64,000 bases of DNA from Paenibacillus_I sp035510375 (GTDB taxonomy: Bacteria; Bacillota; Bacilli; Paenibacillales; Paenibacillaceae). The DNA lies in NCBI RefSeq assembly GCF_035510375.1, contig NZ_DATKHG010000067.1; one strand, given 5' to 3'. This document shows, one piece after another, positions 50,156 to 58,711 of the stretch. The translations under genes were made by a program, and so were the position numbers. How positions within the stretch are numbered: the stretch's first letter is position 1; each line of letters opens with the position of its first letter. A model generated the notes under the pieces. The model made no database searches. It was not told the DNA's origin and saw nothing but the letters and a program-made list of their open reading frames with translations.

Positions 50156-50203
50156 GGGGCTGTCCCATAAGCGGTGCGATCCGCGTTGGGACAGCCCCTT
50201 TTT
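50156..50203 (+). terminator. GC-rich hairpin with T-run before ydjO
   Basis: GGGGCTGTCCCA (50156-50167) pairs with 50187-50198, an inner GCGG/CCGC stem inside the loop, followed by TTTTT. It would stop plus-strand transcription running towards the minus-strand ydjO-like gene. Confidence 0.65.
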
Positions 50204-50232
50204 CCGCTGAGCCGTATCCTCCGGTTCGGCCG

Positions 50233-50466
50233 TCAGTGCCAAGGGTCTTTCGGCTTCGGAGGCGCTTTGTGCTTCTTTACCAACTTCGGCAAATGCCGCA
50301 TGCTTCGTCCCATCACGCCTCCGCATATCGGGCAGCCCGGAGAATCGGAGTCCGCCAATTCCTGGCGAACCCATGCCTTGCAAGCCTTATCCTTGCAGCG
50401 CCATATCGCAACCGGATGCAGCTCGGGCTTGTCCGGATCGGGTCCTTGCGTTTCCACATCGACCAC
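50233..50466 (-). CDS. ydjO: YdjO-like cold-inducible zinc-ribbon protein
   Basis: 77 residues from GTG 50466 (GGGAGGTGG upstream on the minus strand). Core WRCKDKACKAWVRQELADSDSPGCPICGG with two Cys pairs (CKDKAC and CPIC) and the DSDSPGCP stretch is the pattern of the YdjO family, cold-induced in Bacillus. The C-terminus is Lys/Pro-rich. Function in the cell is not established. Confidence 0.75.
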   Translation of the reverse strand: MVDVETQGPDPDKPELHPVAIWRCKDKACKAWVRQELADSDSPGCPICGGVMGRSMRHLPKLVKKHKAPPKPKDPWH

Positions 50467-50623
50467 CTCGCGCCACCTCCCGGCTTTAAGATGACCCTAA
50501 TCCGTCCCCCGCATGCGCCGGCAAGCTGCTTATCTTACCCAACCTATGTTGAATGAACCCGGCCGCGGGCGGGTAAACAGGGAATGTATGTTCCAATCCG
50601 ATCCGGTCCGGAGGTGCCCCCCT

Positions 50624-51709
50624 GTGTTGCCGCAAACCCGATTGATCCAAGGCTGTGTGTCCGTCATCTGCGTGCTGCTGATCATCTACCTGGCCACGAA
50701 GGTCAGCTTCCTGCTCGCGCCGCTGGTGTCGCTTTTCAAGCTGCTGATCGTGCCTCTTATGCTGTCCGTTTTTTTCTATTACTTGCTCCGGCCCGTCGTC
50801 GTGATGCTGGGACGCCAGGGGATGAAGCCCGGCCTGGCCGTTCCGCTTATTTATGTCGCCATCGCAGGCTTGCTCACGCTCTTCGTGCTGTGGGTGTGGC
50901 CGCCGCTTCGCGAGCAGCTTGTTTTGTTCGTCAATAATGCGCCTGAACTGGTCGAGAACGTCATGAAGCAGGCGGACCGGCTTCGGCGAAACGATGTCGT
51001 GGGCAGTATGCTGCCGGGGGAAAGCGAGCTGTGGGCGCGGGCGACGGAATATTTGAACCGGTTCCTGAACTCGGCTTCCGACTATCTCTCGGGATTTTTC
51101 GGCTTCGTGTCGGACTTCGTCGTCGTACTGGCCATCGTACCGGTCATTCTTTTCTACATGCTGAAAGAGGGCGGCAAAATCGGCGACAAGCTGCTGGCCG
51201 TCATCCCCAGGCGCTACCGCATGGAAGGCAGGGAGACGCTCGCCGAAATCGACGACGCCCTCGGCAGCTTCATTCTGACCCGCGTGCTGATCAATCTGAT
51301 TCTCGGCGCGATGATGTATGCGGGGTTCCTTATGATCGGCTTGCCGTACTCGCTGCTCTTGACCTTCGTGTCGATCGTGCTCAATTTCATCCCGTATTTC
51401 GGTGCGCTGCTCGGCGCGATCCCCGTCGTGATCGTTGCTTATATCGAGTCGCCGACGATGGCGCTCTGGTCGATCGTCATCATCGTCATCGCCCAGCAAA
51501 TCCAGGACAATTTCCTGTCCCCGCTCGTATACGGCCGGCGGCTCGAAATTCATCCGGTGACGATCATCGTGCTGCTGCTGCTCGGCGGCGATTTGGCCGG
51601 CATTATGGGGATGCTGCTCGTCATTCCGTTTTATTTGATCGTGAAAATCGTCTTCATTCGCCTGTACCGGTTGTTCTGGCAAGAAAAAGTGGAGGATTTG
51701 GTGGATTGA
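50624..51709 (+). CDS. AI-2E/PerM-family membrane transporter
   Basis: 361 residues from GTG 50624, which has GGAGGTG eight bases upstream; the longer frame to 50513 lacks a ribosome site. Membrane segments near the N-terminus (VSVICVLLIIYLATKVSFLLAP), a soluble stretch at about 105-165, then five further segments. Family marks: LLTFVSIVLNFIPYFGALLGAIP and QIQDNFLSPLVYGRRLEIHP. The family includes TqsA (autoinducer-2 export) and PerM-type ion/proton antiporters; substrate here cannot be told. Confidence 0.9.
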   Translation: MLPQTRLIQGCVSVICVLLIIYLATKVSFLLAPLVSLFKLLIVPLMLSVFFYYLLRPVVVMLGRQGMKPGLAVPLIYVAIAGLLTLFVLWVWPPLREQLVLFVNNAPELVENVMKQADRLRRNDVVGSMLPGESELWARATEYLNRFLNSASDYLSGFFGFVSDFVVVLAIVPVILFYMLKEGGKIGDKLLAVIPRRYRMEGRETLAEIDDALGSFILTRVLINLILGAMMYAGFLMIGLPYSLLLTFVSIVLNFIPYFGALLGAIPVVIVAYIESPTMALWSIVIIVIAQQIQDNFLSPLVYGRRLEIHPVTIIVLLLLGGDLAGIMGMLLVIPFYLIVKIVFIRLYRLFWQEKVEDLVD

Positions 51710-51851
51710 TTTCGACGGATGTTTCATCACGCCTTCCCGTGGGTAATAATGAGCGGCGGCTCCGCCGTCCCGGCATAGTCCGATCGAGTTCCCGGTTAAC
51801 GAGTAAGCTTTGTTTGCGGATGACGGGCGTCATCCAAAGGAGGTGCTGAGC

Positions 51852-51986
51852 GTGAACGGCGATGTGAGACGCAAAGCCAAGGCGAAGGACAAGCCAGCGA
51901 CTGCCGGCGGCGGCAGGCGCAGGCGGCTTATGCGTTCGCTGAGGCGTATGTTAAGGCAGGCGCATCCGGCCTTCTTCTCGTACTGA
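51852..51986 (+). CDS. 44-residue very basic small protein
   Basis: GTG start at 51852 with a near-perfect AAAGGAGG eight bases upstream, and a terminator after the stop, so a small real gene is likely. The protein is dominated by Arg and Lys (GGGRRRRLMRSLRRMLRQ) and ends HPAFFSY. No signal peptide or membrane segment. It could bind nucleic acid or ribosomes; no family recognised. Confidence 0.5.
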   Translation: MNGDVRRKAKAKDKPATAGGGRRRRLMRSLRRMLRQAHPAFFSY

Positions 51987-52011
51987 CACCCGGCACAATC
52001 TTTATAAGCCG

Positions 52012-52039
52012 ACCGGCGGTTTTCATCCGCCGGTTTTTT
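52012..52039 (+). terminator. Intrinsic terminator
   Basis: ACCGGCGG (52012-52019) with CCGCCGGT (52027-52034), loop TTTTCAT, then TTTTT. Confidence 0.9.
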
Positions 52040-52170
52040 GTGCTGTCAGCCTGCACGGAGGCTGCAAATTTTTTATCTGGCTTTAAGGTATAACGATGGT
52101 TTTTTTGTTACATTTGCGTAAGAGATTGTCTCTACTATACTTCAACCTTGAAAGGGAGTTTGTAAACGCA

Positions 52171-53316
52171 ATGACGGAAAAAGATAAACTCGAATCCGAA
52201 GAGCAGCTTAAAGGCAATCAGGAGAAATCGGCACATACGCCGGAAGAACCGGAAAACGGCGGATACTCCGCAGAGCCGCAACGGGATGCCGAGCGGGATG
52301 AGGCCGAACGGGACGAGGCGGAGGAACAAGAGAACGATCAACCGTCGCTTGCCGCGGATCCGGCTGTTGCCCCGAACAAGGGCGGCAAACGCTACGGTGT
52401 CGTATGGCCTTTTATTTCAGCCGCACTGGCGGCGGCTTTGGTCATTGTGCTGATTAATCCTCCATTGCAGGGCCGCAGTGAAGCCGTCGCTACCGTTAAT
52501 GGAGAGCAGATTGAAAAGGACAAGCTTTACGATGCGCTTGTTGAAGCGGGAGGGCAGCAAACCCTGGACACCTTGATCGTCGACACGCTGATTAATCAAG
52601 AATTGAAGAAAGCCGGGATCGAGATTACAGACGCGGATTCCAATCAGGAATTGGAGCTGATCAAAAAGAACTTCCCATCGGAAGAAGAATTCAATGCAGC
52701 CCTTCAGCAAAGCGGCATGAGCCTGGAAGAGGTGAAGGAACAGCTGAAACAGCAAGTCAAGATCCGCAAATTGCTTGAGCCTAAAGTAACGGTTACCGAT
52801 GAAGAGGTTAAGAATTTCTTTGATGAAAATAAAGCGTCCTTCGATTCCCCGGAGCAGGTACGCGCATCCCAGATCCTTGTCGGCACGAAGGAAGAGGCGG
52901 AGACGGTCCGGAAGCAGTTGAACGAAGGCGCCGATTTCGCACAGCTGGCCCAGGAAAAATCGCTTGACCCGCAGTCGAAGGATTCAGGCGGGGATTTGAA
53001 CTTCTTCGCGAAAGGGCAGATGGAGAAGCCGCTTGAGGATGCCGCGTTTTCTCAAAAGAAGGATGAGCTGGGAATTGTCCAAACCAGCCAAGGCTTCCAC
53101 GTTCTGAAAGTCACGGACCGCAAAGACGCCGTTATCGCGAAGTTTGAGGATAAAAAGGCGGACATTCGCCAGCAATTGGTGATGCAGAAAGTTTCAGAAA
53201 TGTCCTCTTCCTGGATAGCCGATCTGAAAGCAAACGCAAAGATTGAAAACAGCCTGCAGCAAGAGCCGGCGGATGCCGCCGCCCCGGCAACGACGGCTGA
53301 CGGTGCAACGGAATAG
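52171..53316 (+). CDS. Membrane-anchored peptidyl-prolyl isomerase (SurA/PrsA-like)
   Basis: 381 residues from ATG 52171 (AAAGGGAG 12 bases upstream). An acidic, Glu/Asp-rich cytoplasmic N-terminus of about 70 residues is followed by one membrane segment (WPFISAALAAALVIVLI), then a SurA-type N-terminal helical domain (ATVNGEQIEKDKLYDALVE) and a parvulin domain at about 225-330 (VRASQILVGTKEEAETV; LAQEKSLDPQSKDSGGDLNFF; QTSQGFHVLKV). Unlike classical PrsA it has no lipobox and is a type II membrane protein. Likely helps fold secreted proteins on the outer face. Flanked by terminators, so monocistronic. Confidence 0.9.
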   Translation: MTEKDKLESEEQLKGNQEKSAHTPEEPENGGYSAEPQRDAERDEAERDEAEEQENDQPSLAADPAVAPNKGGKRYGVVWPFISAALAAALVIVLINPPLQGRSEAVATVNGEQIEKDKLYDALVEAGGQQTLDTLIVDTLINQELKKAGIEITDADSNQELELIKKNFPSEEEFNAALQQSGMSLEEVKEQLKQQVKIRKLLEPKVTVTDEEVKNFFDENKASFDSPEQVRASQILVGTKEEAETVRKQLNEGADFAQLAQEKSLDPQSKDSGGDLNFFAKGQMEKPLEDAAFSQKKDELGIVQTSQGFHVLKVTDRKDAVIAKFEDKKADIRQQLVMQKVSEMSSSWIADLKANAKIENSLQQEPADAAAPATTADGATE

Positions 53317-53335
53317 GTTGATTTGTGCGCGAACG

Positions 53336-53367
53336 CCGCTCCCCGATCGTCAGGGAGCGGTTTTTTT
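53336..53367 (+). terminator. Intrinsic terminator
   Basis: CCGCTCCC (53336-53343) with GGGAGCGG (53353-53360), loop CGATCGTCA, then seven T. Confidence 0.9.
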
Positions 53368-53424
53368 AGTCGCTTTGCAAAGTCGGGCGAAAATTTTCGA
53401 GTCAAACTTTCGAACTTTATCGCA

Positions 53425-53450
53425 TACAATAAGTTGCTCAAGGGAAACTT
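53425..53450 (+). promoter_or_regulatory. -10 box and MntR-like operator of mntH
   Basis: TACAAT (53425-53430) is followed directly by AAGTTGCTCAAGGGAAACTT (53431-53450), an imperfect palindrome that resembles the Bacillus MntR consensus (TTTGCCTTAAGGAAA core). Its place over the start of transcription suits repression by Mn(II)-MntR. Confidence 0.5.
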
Positions 53451-53484
53451 TTGTGGTTAAATGAAAGTGAGGTGGTGAAGAGAA

Positions 53485-54768
53485 ATGAGGGAACTATCCG
53501 GACAATCCGAACTGGCTTCTACCCCAAAAGCACATCCGTTCCGATGGAGCAGGAAAGGCGCGCTGCGCAAAGCTGTCCCGTTTATGGGCCCGGCTTTTCT
53601 CGTAAGCGTCGGCTACATCGATCCCGGTAATTGGGCGACGAATATTGAGGGTGGAGCCACCTTTGGATATACGCTTCTGTGGGTACTGCTGTTAAGCAAC
53701 CTGATGGCTATTCTGCTTCAAATACTGGCGGCAAAGCTCGGAGTTGCGACCGGCAAGTCGCTGGCGGAAAACTGCAGAGAGCATTTTCGCAAACCGGTTG
53801 CTTTCTTCTTGTGGATTACGGCCGAACTTGCGGCTATGGCGACGGATTTGGCGGAATTTTTGGGAGCGGCATTGGGCATTTATATTTTGTTCGGGATTCC
53901 CATGTTCCCGGCGGCATTGATCGGCGGCGCGATTACATTCGGCATTTTGCTGCTTCACCGGTACGGTTATCGCGTTGTGGAAATCGTCATTTTCAGCTTT
54001 GTCGCGGTTGTCGCTTTCGTGTATGTATTTGAAATTTTCCTTGCAAAACCGGATTGGCTGCAAATCGGCTACAGCGTCTTTGTGCCGAGGCTCGATTCCT
54101 CCAGTCTGTTTGTCGCGATCGGCATGCTTGGCGCAACCGTAATGCCTCATAATATTTATCTGCACTCCGCCATCGTGCAACACCGGTTGAGACCGGGAGA
54201 CCCTGAACACAACCATCGCGTATATAAATACTCGATCGTTGACTCGACGGCCGCTTTAAACATAGCATGGTTTATCAACTCATCCATGATCATTATGGCC
54301 GCTTCGGTTTTCTTTGCGAACGGCTACGGCGTGGAGTCCATCGAAGAAGCTTACGCGACGCTCACTCCGCTGCTTGGGGGATTTGCCAGCCTGGCGTTTG
54401 CCATAGCTTTGCTTTCCTCCGGTTTGTCTTCCTCCGTTACAGGCACTATGGCGGGGCAGTACATTCTGGAAGGCTTTTTGAAGGTCAGAATAGCGTTGTG
54501 GATCAGACGTCTCGTCACCATGGTTCCTGCGCTCATCATAATCGGTATGGGTATCGACGCGCTTAAGGCATTGATTATAAGTCAGGTCGTCTTAAGCATG
54601 CAGCTTCCTTTTACCATCATTCCTCTCATTCTGTTTACGAAAAACAAAAAGCTGATGGGCCGCTACGCAAACAAACCGATAACGAACGTATTGGTCGTAA
54701 CGGTTGCCGTTATCATCATCTCGTTGAACGTGCTGCTGCTGTACCAAGCCTTCGGCGGGGAGTTTTAG
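53485..54768 (+). CDS. mntH: Nramp-family Mn(II)/Fe(II) transporter
   Basis: 427 residues with about eleven membrane segments. Metal-site motifs of Nramp are intact: VGYIDPGNWATNIEGG in the first segment (DPGN) and GATVMPHNIYLHSAIV in the sixth (MPHN, the Met of the metal site). GAGGTGG ribosome site. Proton-coupled uptake of manganese (and iron) from outside. An ArsR-type regulator follows 70 bp later. Confidence 0.95.
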   Translation: MRELSGQSELASTPKAHPFRWSRKGALRKAVPFMGPAFLVSVGYIDPGNWATNIEGGATFGYTLLWVLLLSNLMAILLQILAAKLGVATGKSLAENCREHFRKPVAFFLWITAELAAMATDLAEFLGAALGIYILFGIPMFPAALIGGAITFGILLLHRYGYRVVEIVIFSFVAVVAFVYVFEIFLAKPDWLQIGYSVFVPRLDSSSLFVAIGMLGATVMPHNIYLHSAIVQHRLRPGDPEHNHRVYKYSIVDSTAALNIAWFINSSMIIMAASVFFANGYGVESIEEAYATLTPLLGGFASLAFAIALLSSGLSSSVTGTMAGQYILEGFLKVRIALWIRRLVTMVPALIIIGMGIDALKALIISQVVLSMQLPFTIIPLILFTKNKKLMGRYANKPITNVLVVTVAVIIISLNVLLLYQAFGGEF

Positions 54769-54798
54769 GATTTCTGGAAAACGATTACGCTTCATGTA

Positions 54799-54807
54799 TG
54801 TTATAAT
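54799..54807 (+). promoter_or_regulatory. Extended -10 promoter of the ArsR-type gene
   Basis: TGTTATAAT matches an extended -10 element 31 bp before the preferred GTG start. An upstream in-frame start overlaps it and is therefore disfavoured. Confidence 0.55.
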
Positions 54808-54838
54808 GGTTGAAGGACAGGATGAGGCGGGTGAAATC

Positions 54839-55207
54839 GTGGAAAAAATGATGCATGAAACCGCCTGCGAAGACAGCTGCGCGGGTTCCGAAGCAGATAT
54901 CCGGACAGTGAAAAGCCGGTTAGTGACCGAATCCACTGCTGCAGATTTGGCGGATTTGTTTAAAGCCTTGGGTGATCCGACCCGCGTCAAGATCATACAC
55001 GCTCTTCATCAATGCGAACTGTGCGTACACGACTTGACTGTTGTGTTGGATATGGGACAGTCGGCGGTTTCTCATCAATTGCGCTTTCTGCGCAATCTGC
55101 GAATCGTGAAGCGCAGAAAAGCAGGCAAAACGGTTTATTATTCGCTGGATGACGATCATGTGACTCAAATCTTTATTCTCACGCTGGAGCACTTGAGGCA
55201 TAAATGA
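54839..55207 (+). CDS. ArsR/SmtB-family metal-responsive repressor
   Basis: 122 residues from GTG 54839 (GAGGCGGGTG upstream; an earlier start at 54794 overlaps the promoter). Winged HTH with LFKALGDPTRVKIIHAL, CELCVHDLTVVLDMGQSAVSHQL and VKRRKAGKTVYYSLDDDHV. The CELCV box at helix 3 and extra Cys and His near the N-terminus (HETACEDSC) are metal-binding features of the CadC/CzrA branch. It may control efflux genes for Zn, Cd or Co not in this window, or itself. Strong terminator after the stop. Confidence 0.9.
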   Translation: MEKMMHETACEDSCAGSEADIRTVKSRLVTESTAADLADLFKALGDPTRVKIIHALHQCELCVHDLTVVLDMGQSAVSHQLRFLRNLRIVKRRKAGKTVYYSLDDDHVTQIFILTLEHLRHK

Positions 55208-55220
55208 CACGGAGAGTACA

Positions 55221-55259
55221 AAAAGCATGCACAGAATGTCCTTGTGCATGCTTTTTTTT
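55221..55259 (+). terminator. Intrinsic terminator
   Basis: AAAAGCATGCACA (55221-55233) with TGTGCATGCTTTT (55243-55255), loop GAATGTCCT, T-run to 55259. Confidence 0.92.
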
Positions 55260-55314
55260 GCCGGCGTTTACCGTAAATTATTATCGGCAATCCTAATATA
55301 GGCGCCGGCCGGGG

Positions 55315-55344
55315 TTGACATAGGGCCGTCCGGTTCGTCAGAAT
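55315..55344 (+). promoter_or_regulatory. Promoter of the ykuK-like gene
   Basis: TTGACA (55315-55320) and CAGAAT (55339-55344) with an 18-bp spacer, about 70 bp before the start codon. Confidence 0.45.
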
Positions 55345-55417
55345 GAAGAAAATACGCGGCTAACGTCACAGCTTATTAATCGCAGCCATCGCAAGTTCAG
55401 ACAGGCGGGTGATGACG

Positions 55418-55981
55418 ATGAAACGGAACGTACGGGCTCAGATGCAGGACGCGCTCGTTTTTCAGAATGTGACGGAGACCGGGCTGACGCTGGATGATGT
55501 GCAGCAGAGGATTATGAACTTCATGACACAGGACCCGCAGGCGGCGTACCATTTCGTCGTCGGTACGGACAGCCAGGTATTTCGCGGATACACCAAGTTC
55601 GTCACGGGCATCATTATCCGCAGGCTCGGCAAAGGCGCATGGGCATGCTACCGGCAAGTCATCGTGCCCCGGGAGCTTCGGTCTCTACGCGAGAAGCTGG
55701 CGATTGAAACGTCGCTTTCGCAGGAGATCGCCGGACGGTTCATGGAGACGACGATCGCCCGGATGGAGGATTTGTTGACCCCGCATGTGTACAAAGGGGC
55801 GTCATTGGAATTGTTCATCGACATCGACGCCGGAACCCATCCGGTCATAAACAAGACGTCGCTGTACGTGAAGGAAATGATCGAACGGGTGGAAGCGATG
55901 GGCATGTATGCGGCTCGCGTCAAGCCGGATTCCTATGCGGCTTCCGCCTATGCGAACCGGTTTACCAAACAAAGCGTCTAG
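55418..55981 (+). CDS. ykuK: YkuK-like DUF458 protein, RNase H-like fold
   Basis: 187 residues from ATG 55418 (AGGCGGGTG nine bases before; two earlier in-frame starts exist). DUF458 pattern: FVVGTDSQVF near residue 49, KFVTGIIIRRLGKG, LELFIDIDAGTHPVINKTS and RVKPDSYAASAYANRF at the end. Several conserved Asp residues (GTDSQ, DIDAG) sit as in RNase H folds. Linked with sporulation and competence-time expression in Bacillus, but without a proven activity. Confidence 0.85.
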   Translation: MKRNVRAQMQDALVFQNVTETGLTLDDVQQRIMNFMTQDPQAAYHFVVGTDSQVFRGYTKFVTGIIIRRLGKGAWACYRQVIVPRELRSLREKLAIETSLSQEIAGRFMETTIARMEDLLTPHVYKGASLELFIDIDAGTHPVINKTSLYVKEMIERVEAMGMYAARVKPDSYAASAYANRFTKQSV

Positions 55982-56040
55982 ACGGCTGTGCTTCAAGCGG
56001 ACGAATGCGGTCCGCCGGGGGGACGGCTTTTTTGCATGCG

Positions 56041-56379
56041 TCAGATGCCCTCGTCTTCGTCTTCGGGTTCATGGCCGACGCCGTTCAGCAAATCGGTGCC
56101 GTGGAACTCATCCTCCGGCGCAGCCGGGTCGACCGGGCTGTCCTCTGCAAGCGCGTCGGCGTCCGGCACGTCCGGAAATTCGGTCCCGGCGCCGTTCGCC
56201 GCTCCCGGCGCGGCTTCCGCGCCCGCGAGCACCTGGTCCGTCGGATACATCTCCTCCAGCCTTTCTTCCGCATCGGGAACCGGGTCGGCCATCGTGTCCC
56301 GGTTCCCGCCGAACATGCCGTAATCGGGATCAATGTCGCGCTCGGTAATCAGGGATTGATCGCGTTTATTATCGCTCAT
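56041..56379 (-). CDS. Acidic hypothetical protein
   Basis: 112 residues with a strong ribosome site on the minus strand (GAAAGGAGG before the ATG). Very rich in Asp, Glu, Pro and Ala (ends GHEPEDEDEGI), likely unstructured; the N-terminus SDNKRDQSLITERDIDPDYGMFGG is the most ordered part. No domain recognised. Similar acidic proteins are common in Paenibacillaceae. Convergent with ykuK. Confidence 0.6.
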   Translation of the reverse strand: MSDNKRDQSLITERDIDPDYGMFGGNRDTMADPVPDAEERLEEMYPTDQVLAGAEAAPGAANGAGTEFPDVPDADALAEDSPVDPAAPEDEFHGTDLLNGVGHEPEDEDEGI

Positions 56380-56548
56380 GCCGTGAGCCTCCTTTCGTCT
56401 ATCCTGTATTCCTTACCCATTGCGAAAGCCTGTCGAATCCCGGTTAGTATCGGCCAAGTGCTCCAATTGTTATCCCGGAACTTTCCTGTGGCAATCGGGC
56501 GATTTCGGTTTAAGTATGTGTATACGGATACAACAGGGAGACACGTCT

Positions 56549-57736
56549 ATGACGAAGAAAAGCCATCTGGCGGAAATCAATATCGTCCGCGCCATCGCCA
56601 TCCTTGGCGTCATTATCGTGCATACGAGCTCGACCGCGCTCAATCGGGCGGCGGATCCGGCGGCATTGTTCGTTTACAATTTCGCCAACATCTTTTTCAA
56701 ATACGGCACCCCTACCTTCATTCTGCTCAGCAGCTTCGTGCTGTTCTACAATTACTTCGGCAAGCCGTTTACCGGGGATCGCCTCAGAACGTTTTACCGT
56801 AACCGGATGCTGTACATCCTCATCCCTTATATTCTGTTCTCGGTGTTGTATTTCATGGTGCGTTCCTATCCCTACATGGCCGATTACGGCTACCCGCCTC
56901 TCGCCATCGGCACCGAGTTCATGAAGCGGCTGCTCACCGGGCGTGCGAACGATCATCTTTATTTCGTGTTCATCAGCGTCCAATTTTATATCCTCTTCCC
57001 CTTATTGATCCGTGCGCTTGGGCGTTCCGCCTGGCTGAGAAACTGGGCGATTCCGCTCGGCTTCGCGGTGCAATGGGCGTTCGCCATTCTGAACACCCAT
57101 TACTTCGGCATCGTCAATAAAGGAAGCATCTCGCTTTCTTACATGGGCTATTATATGACAGGCGCTTATATCGGATTGAATTATGAACGGGTAAAAAGCT
57201 GGCTCACCGGCTTTCACACCCCGCGGGCCGCGGCGGCATGGACGCTCAGCTCCGTTCTGTGGGCCGGGTGGCTCATCTCGTCGGCGCTCTATGTACGGCT
57301 GTGGTATGCCACGAGGCGGTACGGCGAGTGGGCGGATAACATCTATTATGAACTGTACTGGAACTTGCATACCATCTTCAGCGCGGTCGTCATTCTGCAG
57401 CTGGCGCTGTATCTCAAACGGTTCGCGGGCCGGCTGCCGATCCGGTGGATGACGCGGCTGGGCACCGTTTCGTTCGGCGTCTATCTCGTTCACCCGCTCG
57501 TGCTGCGATTCAGCCGGATTTATCTGACACAGCTCGATGGAGCGGCGTTCCATCTGGCGCTGCTGGCCGTGTTCGCGATCACGCTTCTGCTGTCCTGGGG
57601 CGTAGTAGAGGCGGCGTTTCGATTCTCGCCGCATTCATGGGTGCTGTTCGGAGCGGCGCCGAAACGCCGCGCCGAAGACGGCGGGAGGGCGTCCGGGGAG
57701 GTTGGCCGCATCGCGGGCGCGCCGGAGGGTTTTTGA
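56549..57736 (+). CDS. Acyltransferase 3 family membrane protein
   Basis: 395 residues from ATG 56549 (AGGGAG eight bases before). About ten membrane segments. Acyltransferase_3 marks: INIVRAIAILGVIIVHTSS with the expected Arg and His, FFKYGTPTFILLSSFVL, and GTVSFGVYLVHPLVLRF near the end. The family moves acetyl or other acyl groups onto extracellular sugars (O-acetylation of polysaccharides or wall polymers). The C-terminus is a basic cytoplasmic tail. A glycosyltransferase gene follows about 95 bp later. Confidence 0.9.
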   Translation: MTKKSHLAEINIVRAIAILGVIIVHTSSTALNRAADPAALFVYNFANIFFKYGTPTFILLSSFVLFYNYFGKPFTGDRLRTFYRNRMLYILIPYILFSVLYFMVRSYPYMADYGYPPLAIGTEFMKRLLTGRANDHLYFVFISVQFYILFPLLIRALGRSAWLRNWAIPLGFAVQWAFAILNTHYFGIVNKGSISLSYMGYYMTGAYIGLNYERVKSWLTGFHTPRAAAAWTLSSVLWAGWLISSALYVRLWYATRRYGEWADNIYYELYWNLHTIFSAVVILQLALYLKRFAGRLPIRWMTRLGTVSFGVYLVHPLVLRFSRIYLTQLDGAAFHLALLAVFAITLLLSWGVVEAAFRFSPHSWVLFGAAPKRRAEDGGRASGEVGRIAGAPEGF

Positions 57737-57830
57737 GGTGATCCGCTGGAGATTCAGCCGGATTTGCATTATAGTTGTAGTCGACAGCAACTGTGATTTC
57801 GCGAAGCTTCGGAAGGAGGGACTCCGCTCC

Positions 57831-58658
57831 ATGACGGGTCCGCTTGTATCGGTCATCATCCCAACTTATAACCGTCTGCTGCAGTTGGGTGAATTGCTTG
57901 AGGCGCTGGCCCGGCAAACTTACCGCTCACTGGAAATCATCATCGCGAACGATGCGGGCGAACCGGTCGATCGGGTGGTGGCTTTGTACGGAGAATTGAA
58001 CGTGAAGGTCGTGAACCTGCCGGTGAACGGGCGCCATGTCCGGGCCCGCAACCGCGCGCTGGAAGAGGCGGCGGGCGACTATATTGTGCTGTGCGACGAT
58101 GACGACCTTCTTCTGCCCTCGCATGTCGAGCGGATGATGCGGGAGATTGCGGACTGCGATCTGGTTTACTCCGACGTCGAAATATTCGACTATGTCATCG
58201 AGCACGGGGCGCGTAAAGTGACGTCGCGTTCGGTCTTCGCTTACGAACACGATCCGGAGGCGATGCGCAGGTTCTCCACGTTCGTGCCGTCCGGCTGCTT
58301 GTACCGGCGAAGCGTCCATCAGGTGCTGGGGCCGTTCGACGAGGAGATGAATCATTATTGGGATTGGGATTTCTATTTGCGCGCGGCGGAGCGGCTCCGG
58401 GTGAAGCGGGTGCCGGCGGCGGGCGTGCTGTATGCTTTCTCGCAGCAGGGGAGCAACATTTCCGGCAACCAGGGCGCTTCTCACCGGCATTATCTGGACC
58501 GGCTGTCGGCCAAGCACGGGCTCGGCGAGCTGCCGACTGCCAATTTTTTCCTCCTGCTGGAGGAACCGGACGTGAAGAAACGGCAATCGACCACTGAAAT
58601 ACTATGGGACGGCAGTCCTTTTCCCTCGCGTTACCGTCCGCAGGCGGAGGAACGCTGA
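57831..58658 (+). CDS. Glycosyltransferase family 2
   Basis: 275 residues from ATG 57831 (GGAAGGAGGG ten bases before). GT-A fold with VSVIIPTYNRLLQLGELLEAL at the N-terminus, EIIIANDAGEPVDRV, and the DXD-type motif YIVLCDDDDLLLPSHV for nucleotide-sugar and metal binding; WDWDFYLRAAE near residue 185 resembles the ED/QXXRW acceptor side. Adds a sugar to a glycan or lipid. Probably acts with the acyltransferase upstream. Confidence 0.9.
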   Translation: MTGPLVSVIIPTYNRLLQLGELLEALARQTYRSLEIIIANDAGEPVDRVVALYGELNVKVVNLPVNGRHVRARNRALEEAAGDYIVLCDDDDLLLPSHVERMMREIADCDLVYSDVEIFDYVIEHGARKVTSRSVFAYEHDPEAMRRFSTFVPSGCLYRRSVHQVLGPFDEEMNHYWDWDFYLRAAERLRVKRVPAAGVLYAFSQQGSNISGNQGASHRHYLDRLSAKHGLGELPTANFFLLLEEPDVKKRQSTTEILWDGSPFPSRYRPQAEER

Positions 58659-58711
58659 GGTACCGCGGGGTGAGCGTCGACAATCCGAAACGCAAAGGAG
58701 CCGGTTCGAAC

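Noticed and set aside
50486..51730. 414-residue minus-strand frame
   Set aside because: Antisense to the PerM-type transporter; His/Asp/Gln-rich translation without hydrophobic or domain pattern.
55908..56802. Plus-strand frames across the acidic protein region
   Set aside because: Arg/Pro/Ser-rich translations of a GC-rich region; the minus-strand gene there has a proper GAAAGGAGG site, and the plus-strand acyltransferase start at 56549 is better supported.
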